Positions 56,776-64,000 of a stretch of 64,000 bases of DNA are shown in pieces; within the stretch, counting starts at the first letter, position 1, and the number at the start of each line of letters is the position of its first letter. The DNA lies in assembly GCA_001579985.1 (NCBI GenBank), contig LRSR01010804.1, forward strand, positions 1-64,000, given 5' to 3'. The position numbers and the translations under genes are program-made. The notes under the pieces were generated by a model that was given only the letters and a program-made list of their open reading frames with translations, did not search any database and was not told where the DNA came from. The stretch comes from Hypsibius dujardini (lineage: Eukaryota; Tardigrada; Eutardigrada; Parachela; Hypsibiidae).

Positions 56776-56920
56776 CTGTACTGCCGCGTTAGTTTCGCGC
56801 ACTGCAAGAGCATTACTTCGTTATCCTAGCCCGTAGTGTACGTCAGCCCATGCGCGGATCCATAGGTCTAAGTTTACGGTGGATCTACTTCTACTGCGCG
56901 AAGCTAACGCGGCAGTACAG
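56776..56920. mobile_element. Mariner-like MITE, 145 bp, TA target duplication
   Basis: The ends CTGTACTGCCGCGTTAG and CTAACGCGGCAGTACAG are inverted copies extending into TTTCGCGCA; TA lies on both sides. The CTGTA terminus resembles the element at 27216, though the inner sequence differs. Confidence 0.82.
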
Positions 56921-56959
56921 TAATGTATTTGCATTATTGTTTATATCTCATTGGACGAG

Positions 56960-57075
56960 ATTCAAAAACTGAACAATGACACATCCGGCGGCCGGAGATG
57001 AAAAGGAAAACCAAAAAGAGCGTAGTCCCTCTGGCGGTCGACCACGATCTCGTTCCTCGTTCTCAATTTTTCTGC
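56960..57075 (+). pseudogene. First-exon fragment of a DNAJB12/14-like gene
   Basis: CGAGATTCAAAAACTGAACA then ATGACACATCC at 56984 matches the 5' UTR and start of the DNAJ copy at 49041 (inverse strand). It includes AGCGTAGTCCCTC and GACCACGATCTCGTTCC. The frame differs after a few codons and no J domain follows. Confidence 0.65.
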
Positions 57076-57289
57076 TATTACCGCCTCGTTAAGCGTTAAT
57101 ATTTGCCATTTTGTGTGTTTTGTTCGTTTGATTTATTGATTGTGTATTCGTATACTGACGTGTATTCTTGGCGTGTCATATGATTGATTTGCTTGATTGA
57201 TTGATTGCTTGATGGACGTTATCGATATAGTTCCAGATAATTGCTGGTTTGATACTCAGATAGATTGATCGATTAATATTCAGTATTAA
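57076..57289. other. Short spacer with GATT repeats
   Basis: TTGATTGATTGATTGCTTGA-like sequence near 57185-57215 and otherwise no signal. Confidence 0.5.
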
Positions 57290-57475
57290 ACTCACCAACA
57301 AGAAGATGCTGACCATCGAGACAAGCGTGAAGGAGTTTTACGTTGTGGTTAACCAGTGTTTTCAGACATTTACTTTTAACGAAGCGGTTGTCTGTTTTTG
57401 GATCCCTCCCTCGGCTTTACGTTGTCTGTGCTGACATTATAGCTTTGTGCTTTTATTCTGTGTTATAATAACTGA
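57290..57475 (+). pseudogene. DUF1977 fragment and leader remnant of the K5 unit
   Basis: AAACTCACCAACAAGAAGAT and following bases give KLTNKKMLTIETSVKEFYV, then the sequence jumps to the leader landmark (AACCAGTGTTTTCAGACATT, GGTTGTCTGTTTTTGGAT). The region between, kept in other units, is deleted. Confidence 0.6.
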
Positions 57476-58449
57476 CTCGCAACTTTATTAACGATTTCAA
57501 TATTTTAAGGTTTTAATCTGCGTCAAACGAGTGTAATTCAGTGTTGTTTTAATAAAGGCTTTGCATTTAAACTAAATTAAAAAAACTATTTTTATTTCTC
57601 GCCCATAATAAATCAGATATTTTTTAAATATCTTGAACATAGAATAGTGCATTTTAAATAAACATGAAATTTAAATAAAACTTACTTTATTTAAATAAAA
57701 AATCCAGTTCAATAAAACGCAATGCATACCAAATAAGTAATCATTTTAATGCATTATCATATTTGAAATTCGGCAAGCAATAAAACAAACAACTAATCAA
57801 TTAAAGGCAAATTAGTTGATCGTAATTTAAGGCCAATGGGACAATCAACTGCAGTCTGTTGAACAGAAACATGGAAGCAATAAAATAATCAAAGCATGTT
57901 CAGCATGGAAAAAGCGTGGCTAAGTTTATTTGAAGACTTTCCGTGCGTGCCAAGATAATTTAAATATAGGTAAACTAATGGCTGTGGACGTGATTTCAAA
58001 TAAAATAAAAAACTATCGCAGCCACGAATTTCGATTTTAAATAAAAGAAAAAAAATATTTCATCTAAAAGAAAAACGTCATTTTTCGCAACTCAAAATAA
58101 CATTTTGAATATATTCAAACAACACTAGTGTAGTGATGTTTTACTGAAACACTTCGGGAGGTCGCTGATTGTAGAATACAGAGCCACTGCTTCCAGGTCC
58201 TGATTGCGTTAATTGACGTGGTACAATATTTTACTATACATTTTTTACCTTTGACACTTTGTGATAAGATACTGTAAAAGTAAAACAAAATGGACGTATC
58301 ATCCGCCCTCCAAGATAATTCTCCAGAAGTGCGCATCATATCATTTTCATACGCTGCCTCAGCTCGCGCAGAAATTGCAATGTTACGTTCGGAATTTTTG
58401 CTGTTCATGTCGACCACGTTTCATTGCTGAAAAATCAAAAGTCCCGATT
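57476..58449. other. AT-rich upstream region of K5
   Basis: No gene seen. Unlike K1-K4, the standard leader is mostly missing, so K5 probably uses a different promoter. In-frame sequence from 58261 to 58449 continues the K5 frame upstream but has no ATG that aligns with other family members. Confidence 0.45.
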
Positions 58450-60288
58450 ATGGGGAATGCAAATAGTAGCTCAAATAAGCCTGCTATTCATTTTAGAGAT
58501 GTCATTGGCAAAGAATATATTTGTCGCGCTCTGTCGTCATCGGAATCTGGGGGTTCTGGAGATGTTTTGAAAGTGGACGCGTCTTATTTGCATCCTGGGA
58601 CTCCTGCTCCCGTTCCCGTACTTGATCATGCCGGCAACCATGCGTTAAAAATGTTCCAGAGTACAGAGGACGGCGTCAAAATAAATGAGCTCAACACCCT
58701 CTTACAACTCGATGATCCGAACAAGTGCATTATTCAATACATTGCGGTGGGTTTCATAACAAATCGGGCCTTCCCCGGCTCCCAAGGGTCCCATTGTTTA
58801 CTTATGGAGCACTGCAGTGGGATGTTGCTTAGGGACTTTATCAAAGACAACCATAAACACTGTTCCCCTAAAGTCATTGTCGGTTATACGGCCCAGCTGG
58901 TTTCCGGTCTTCATTACCTTCACAATCGAAGGCCAACGAAGCTTGTTCATGGGGACATAAAATCAGCACATATCATGATGAAAGACTCCACGGGCGAGGT
59001 ACTAAAAATCATTGATATAGATTGCGCATTCCAGTGGAAAGATGGACAGAGGTCGCCTGAGAAGGATAAAAAGGCGATGGGAACTTTGACCTTCATGTCA
59101 CCAGAAATGATTGCGTGGATCTATTTCAAAGAAGCTCAACAACTAGCTCCCGACTTTTCGACTGACATATGGGGTCTAGGTTGTGTGGTCTTGGATATGT
59201 ACCGCGCGAGTCAAGGACAACATCTCTGGCAGGAAGACCTGATGGAGGAAGCTTTTACTCGGGCTGTGTATGCAGGCCAACCGCTGACACCAACCATCCC
59301 AGAAAATATGCCAGATGAACTGAAGGTTCTGGCCAGTCAATGTCTGAAATTGATTCCGAGCGATCGTCCAACCGCGTCGACCTTGCTGAAGTACTCTGAC
59401 CGAGTGTATTTCAAATGCGGGGACAGTGGGATTCACTATTATATACGGCCTCCAAGGGAACAGCTTGGCCAGCGGAAATCGGGCGGATTCGGGTATGTGC
59501 AGCAAGTGAATGCCTTTTGGATTGGCGCAAACTTTCAAGACGAAGGACAACGACGCCTTGCGTTAAAGACATTCAAGGATCCATTGGACGAAGACGAAGT
59601 CGTTAAAATCCAGACCCTTCCCGAACTAAAACACGATAATATTGTGAAGTACCTCACAACCGGATTTTTCGATCAATATCCTCGATACAGGCTCATCATG
59701 GAATGGTGCAGCGGTGGTACGTTAAAGGAGGCGGCCGCGGCTGAAACGGCACTGCCGGTTGAAACACAGAAAAACTACGTGAACCAGCTGATCTGCGGCA
59801 TATATTATCTTCACATGGAAGTTGACCCGCCCATCGTGCACAAAGATTTAAAAGGCATCAACGTCGTTTTCTCGGATGAGATTAAAACTACGCTGAAGAT
59901 TTGTGATGTAGACAGCTGTAGTGTCAGCCGAAAAGTCGAACAGCAGTCGGTCATTTCTCGGGTGCGCTTCACCCCGGGATTTGCATCGCCAGAATTGTTG
60001 GAGTGTGAGAACATGTTTCATGTCAAGGGTTTATTCCCTGTCGGCCGTGCCACTGATATCTGGAGTTTAGGGGCGGTCGTTCTCGAAATGTACTGCCGAG
60101 GAAATCTGCCCGATATTCCGTCATTCCAGCGTGATGATATACTAACAACCACAGCCGTTGCCGACGCGAACGTGGAAGTTCCGCTTATTGGAGAAGAACT
60201 GTTGGCCTTGGCAAAGAAGTGTTTGGTGAACAAGCCGAGGCACCGACCAAGCATCGAAAAATTGCGGGACGACTTTTCCAAAGGGTAA
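58450..60288 (+). CDS. K5: two-kinase-domain protein with N-myristoylation start
   Basis: I start at ATG 58450 (MGNANSSSNKP) because glycine 2 and serine 6 form the N-myristoyltransferase consensus; this gives 612 residues. The frame stays open upstream to 58261 without family similarity. Domain 1 (about 15-310) keeps a lysine (HALK, K67) and HGD (167-169), but the catalytic-loop asparagine is histidine (H174), and IDID (D189-D191) replaces DFG. Domain C (about 320-612) keeps LALK (K373), HKDLKGIN (H464-D466), DVD (486-488) and GRATDIWSLG. Its lead-in is YFKCGDSGIHYYIRPP. C is very like that of K1 and K2, while domain 1 is the most divergent first domain in the cluster. Membrane anchoring by the lipid is inferred. 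Downstream, a SMYD-like gene points toward it. Confidence 0.86.
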   Translation: MGNANSSSNKPAIHFRDVIGKEYICRALSSSESGGSGDVLKVDASYLHPGTPAPVPVLDHAGNHALKMFQSTEDGVKINELNTLLQLDDPNKCIIQYIAVGFITNRAFPGSQGSHCLLMEHCSGMLLRDFIKDNHKHCSPKVIVGYTAQLVSGLHYLHNRRPTKLVHGDIKSAHIMMKDSTGEVLKIIDIDCAFQWKDGQRSPEKDKKAMGTLTFMSPEMIAWIYFKEAQQLAPDFSTDIWGLGCVVLDMYRASQGQHLWQEDLMEEAFTRAVYAGQPLTPTIPENMPDELKVLASQCLKLIPSDRPTASTLLKYSDRVYFKCGDSGIHYYIRPPREQLGQRKSGGFGYVQQVNAFWIGANFQDEGQRRLALKTFKDPLDEDEVVKIQTLPELKHDNIVKYLTTGFFDQYPRYRLIMEWCSGGTLKEAAAAETALPVETQKNYVNQLICGIYYLHMEVDPPIVHKDLKGINVVFSDEIKTTLKICDVDSCSVSRKVEQQSVISRVRFTPGFASPELLECENMFHVKGLFPVGRATDIWSLGAVVLEMYCRGNLPDIPSFQRDDILTTTAVADANVEVPLIGEELLALAKKCLVNKPRHRPSIEKLRDDFSKG

Positions 60289-62724
60289 GACGTCACGTCC
60301 TTGTGAAATATGGACTGAGCTAATAATTGTTTGCTGTCCAACAAAATCAACTTTTAACGTCTAACCTATTTTATTATTTAAATATACTGATAATTGTTAC
60401 TGCAATACTAGTTTAATGTTGTAGCTGGTACTCGTACTACTACATTATATAATATATATTACTACTATTATACCTACAATACTTTTACTGCCATAGTCCT
60501 ACTTTTAACACTGTAAATAATTACTGCTATATTTTAATATATTAATAAATGATGGACGTTTAATGATGGTATCCGATTTCTGAACATCCATTTTCAGTCC
60601 AATATCCCGGCCATTTAGCAATTCAAGTTCACTGGAACTTTTCCTTCTTTAACAGAACATTATCTGAATATTTTTGCTTCTTATGTTTAATTTAGAATCG
60701 ATTGGTATCCGCTAGATAAGTATTGGAGAGCAGGGGGCGGAGCTCAATGTGGGTATGTATCTGCAAGCATAGGCTATAGTACAGTCCCACAGTCCGTGCC
60801 CCGAAAAGTATTTGATTGATGCCAATCGGTTCTAAATTGAATTTGGGATAAGACAGGGACCGGAAACATTAATAAAAAATATCGGAAAAACTAATGAAAA
60901 AAATTAATAATAACTAGCGAACTGTATGCACAATTAAAAGAAGGCCGAGCCTCCGAGGGCAGCGTGTCAAACGTACCCAATATATCTATCTTATGCAGAT
61001 CTTACAAAAAAAGTTAGGTAAACCTATTTACAAATATGTAATAGGGGAATTTCGTAATTTCGTAACGAATTTTGTTCAGCTAGGGAAATTTGTATAGCGA
61101 CCTATCATTTAGGGGGGTGCAGTTGCTCCAGTGCATCCCCCCACCGTTACGCTTCTGTACCTGACCACTACACGCGCGCAGGTGCTGTGCGATTGGTCGA
61201 CATTACTGGCCGCTTACGCTCACTTACGTCACCAGGAATCGATCGCTCCTGCTCAAGATTACACACAAACATTAACCTCAGTTAAAAAGGGGTTCAACTT
61301 AGAACACGGCCTCGCTGCGCTCGGCCTTAATAATAATAATAATATTAAAATGAAGAACTAATTAGTTAATGAGTAGGCAAGGTCCCAATATTTTGAAACT
61401 GCTAGGGTGCCAGCAACAGGACTCGAAAAGGGGTGGCCAGACATGGGACACCATTCTGGTTACGTGCAGTTCTAATTCATACGACTCCCAATATAGGTTA
61501 CGTTGTTGATTAATAGTGGCGGAAGAAAAGTTCCAGAATTTGAAAATTCGGTGTGCGAATATGCAGTAGTACAGTTCACGGTTGCTCATCGGGCTAGAGA
61601 GACAAGTTTCAGGGCTTTCATTTTTCAAAATCGTAAACACAGCCAGACAGAGGATGAAATGAATTTGAAAATTCGTTTGCGGAATTATACAAAATCAATG
61701 CTCGTTTTTGCTATCTTCAATCTTTTGTCGATCAAATTTCCATTTAAACACGTGATCTTATAATGAACTTTTTCTTTAGATTTTCAACTCCATCTTCATC
61801 GGCGTTCAGAGAACGTGGTCTGGATTCGAATTAGATTCCGTCGTGGGGTTCTACTCCCTTGTTCTAACACCTCTGAATTTGTCGGTCATTTTCCCATAAT
61901 ATAATCACACTCACACTCCTAACATACCTGCTTATGCTATATTTTGGTTTGTGCCATTTTAGCTATACCATTTTCTGCTAAAAGGCAAACATCTAGGCAC
62001 GCTTGTTTAGAGCCTTTGCAACTATATCTGTATCTGCCTATATATTTATTGTAAGATTCTCTGTGACGTTATTATTAATTTACTCATGAAGGAGGTCTGA
62101 CCAAGTGTTTCTACAGTTTTCTTCCTCCTTCTTTTTCTGTGTCATTAGTTGATGCGGTTGTACTAGTACTTGCCAGATTTCTGGTGTGCAAATATACAGT
62201 AGTTCAGTTCACGGTTGCTCATCGGGCTAGAGAGACAACTTTCAGGATTTTCATTTTTCAAAATCATGAACCATAGCCCGACAGAGGATGCAATTCTCTA
62301 TTTCATACCGTTTTCGGATTTCGTTTTCCAATGTTCACAGCCCAGAAGGACGCCGTTTACGGTTGTGCCAAAATGAAGTGGACACATGGCATGTAATTAT
62401 GCCCTGCCATATAGCTTTTTTACCAAAAAACATTCTTTAAGCCTAACTCGTCAAGACTGTAAAGAGCTTCGATATCTGATTACAGTATTATTATAAACTT
62501 TTTCCGTTTTCTTTTTTCTCATATAGATGTATATCTAGAGATAGGTGCTACCGTGTCACGATCAAGTTACCAAAGATTTCAGACAGTTTTCTACGTTAAT
62601 TGTGCAAGTATTTGCTTGTACGGATCTGCCATGAATCTATCTGAACATAAAAGACGTTAAGCACTCTGTTCAGCGGTCTGGCAAGAGAAATATTTGAGGT
62701 CCCGCCAAACTATAGTCCCTTATA
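60289..62724. other. AT-rich tail of the K5 unit
   Basis: Homologous to the K1 and K2 tails until about 62000 (GAACATCCATTTTCAGTCCA, AACACCTCTGAATTTGTCGG). A segment of about 110 bases with CAGTTCACGGTTGCTCATCG and GGGCTAGAGAGACAA occurs twice, at 61550-61665 and 62185-62300. No gene supported. Confidence 0.55.
60914..61327. mobile_element. Insertion in the K5 tail, possible short-TIR element
   Basis: Relative to the K2 tail, this block interrupts a TTAATAATAA run. Its ends carry AAGGCCGAGC near 60943 and GCTCGGCCTT near 61330 in inverted orientation, so the edges may be a little inside or outside the stated positions. A CAGTTGCTCCAGTGCAT stretch sits between C and G runs. No coding frame. 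Confidence 0.45.
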
Positions 62725-64000
62725 TCACAATAAAACATACTTCAACATACACGCGCCCCGAGCCTTCTGTTCGACTCCCGGCTCCGCTTGACCCAGTTGA
62801 CACAGCTGACAGTTACAGAGAAATCCACGTGCCTGCAAAAAATCAATAAATAACTTTTAGTTCCTAGTTAGTTTAGTTTAATTTTTTTTTCAGAAAATGC
62901 TCAAAACCTAGCCTAAGTATTTTGCTAAAAACACGTTCAACCTTTTTTTTCATCGTTAATTGGCTTGGGTTGTCTGAAGTACCTGGTAGTTTTTCTTTCT
63001 CGCTGAAAACGGTTCAGCAGATTCGCTCTCGTAAGCCACTGTGACTTCCTCCCCGCACGCCACCGGCTTGAAGACGTGGAAAACGACGACGTCATTGTAG
63101 ATGGTCCAGATGGCGTTAGGAATACAAGAGTGGTTGAAATAGGACGCGGATAAAAACAACGCAGAACCGTCTTCCGAGGATTGCTCGTGACCCGGAGCAC
63201 GGTCCAGGCGGAAAGCGTTGGCGTTGACGATTTTCCGAATACGAACCACGTTAGCGATAGGTTCACCGTTCAAGTCCTAAGAGCAAGTTAATGAAAAAGG
63301 ATCGCCTGTTTGTTTCTCTCAGACTTTGAGTTTCGATTGAGTACAGAAAAATAAGCATAAACACTTTATCGTCCAATCTTGACTAACGAATCTTCTCTAT
63401 GCGTCTCTTTTCCGAATACGCACCACTTCAGCGATGGGTTTACCGTTCATCATCTAAGAGCGAATGCCGATTAATAAAAACAGATTGCGAGTCCATTTTT
63501 CACATGTTTAAATTTCGTTAAAGTTTGTTTAGGTTGGCCCCCTCCCTCCCCCGATTCATAGTACAACACTAAATGTTATCGTGAGTTATAATTATTATCA
63601 CAGCAAAAGGAATATGTTATCCAAATGGATTCTCACCTCATCACAGTACTGTTTGTGGGAGTCCAGTTCCGCATTGTTGGTGGTCACTTCGTAGACTGAT
63701 TTACCAATCGTATTGGGATTCTTCCAGACGAATTGGATCAGCTCGGTAACGAGCTCGTTGCTGGAACCGTTTTCGAAGGTCGGACCGGTGAAATCCGCTT
63801 GTAGAGCTTTGCAGACAAAGATTTTTGTTCCCGGTTGGATGGCCTCCGTTGCGACCACGCCCCGCCCCTTTCCGGGGATCTGGACAACTTTAATCATAGG
63901 CGACATGAAATCGGCTGCGTCGATGGGAATTTGCGGTTTTAGTTTAATCACGTTGTGGAGCTCATAGGTGTTGACCCCGGTTGCCTGTTTCGACGTGCGT
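62725..64000 (-). CDS. SMYD-like SET-domain protein, C-terminal three exons (runs off the window)
   Basis: Exon from the window edge to 63637 (open at 64000; GAG|GTGAG) encodes the SET N-part: IPGKGRGVVATEAIQPG and IFVCKA. Exon 63276-62983 (TTAG|GAC to CAG|GTACTT) has SASYFNHSCIPNA, the SET substrate and cofactor motif, and ACGEEVTVAYES. Exon 62832-62725 (GCAG|GCACG) has LCNCQLC, the post-SET zinc ligands, and ends KARGACMLKYVLL. All joins are phase 0. SMYD proteins methylate lysines on histones and other proteins. The C-terminus looks replaced: the relics at 15774 and 39434 continue past KA with a 45-residue stretch (DALVA, IEDFWQH) that this gene lacks. No MYND finger is inside the window, so the SMYD assignment rests on the SET and post-SET parts. 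Confidence 0.72.
63405..63460 (-). pseudogene. Duplicated fragment of the second SET exon
   Basis: Inside the intron 63277-63636, an acceptor (GCTCTTAG) and NGKPIAEVVRIRK repeat the start of exon 63276-62983 (NGEPIANVVRIRK). No donor follows in the same frame. It is a partial exon duplication, either a relic or an unused alternative exon. Confidence 0.7.

Overview
The window is animal nuclear DNA. It has spliceosomal GT-AG introns, metazoan gene families (SMYD-type SET methyltransferase, DNAJB12/14-like chaperone, PHF10-type double PHD finger, SLC25A39/40-type carrier, OTU protease), much simple-sequence DNA and many small terminal-inverted-repeat (TIR) elements. A secreted eight-cysteine CS-alpha-beta peptide and a spliced MULE transposase gene point to an invertebrate; I cannot name the phylum from sequence alone.

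The backbone is a segmental duplication seen at least five times. In gene order each unit holds a DNAJB12/14-like gene (mostly decayed), a conserved leader of about 0.6-0.7 kb, a gene with several protein-kinase domains, a 1-3 kb AT-rich tail, and then, in the opposite orientation, a SMYD-like SET gene or a relic of its last exon. Units on the + strand cover about 1.6-7.4 kb (K1), 10.4-16.0 kb (K2) and 57-64 kb (K5). Units on the - strand cover about 28.5-35.0 kb (K3) and 38.6-49.0 kb (K4). The 10.5-17 kb and 38.6-48.5 kb blocks are inverted relative to each other. K3 and K4 are recent direct duplicates about 14 kb apart.

The kinase genes have intact frames of 612-1295 codons, while nearly all their duplicated neighbours carry frameshifts or stops, so selection appears to hold the kinases. 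Each protein is a string of two to four kinase-like domains of types A, B and C. They keep different parts of the catalytic machinery: A keeps the VAIK lysine but has lost the HRD aspartate (except in K5), B keeps the HRD aspartate but has arginine for the lysine, and C keeps both. None has a DFG motif (DLD, DIE, DID or DVD instead). K3 and K4 are each best read as one two-exon gene of four domains. K5 has an N-myristoylation start.

Between the units lie: a decayed double-PHD gene (0.2-1.0 kb); an unrecognised four-exon gene, now broken (7.7-9.0 kb); a twelve-exon MULE transposase gene with matching splice phases throughout (18.1-28.2 kb, - strand) and a partial decayed copy of it (49.5-50.6 kb); a damaged OTU-protease gene (35.1-37.1 kb); a mitochondrial-carrier relic (51.0-51.4 kb); and an intact two-exon gene for a secreted CS-alpha-beta defensin-like peptide (52.2-53.9 kb). 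Non-genic DNA includes two strand-switching GGAC minisatellite elements ended by a shared inverted motif, hexanucleotide elements with a common end, two TA-flanked mariner-like MITEs, and TIR insertions that distinguish the K3 intron from the K4 intron.
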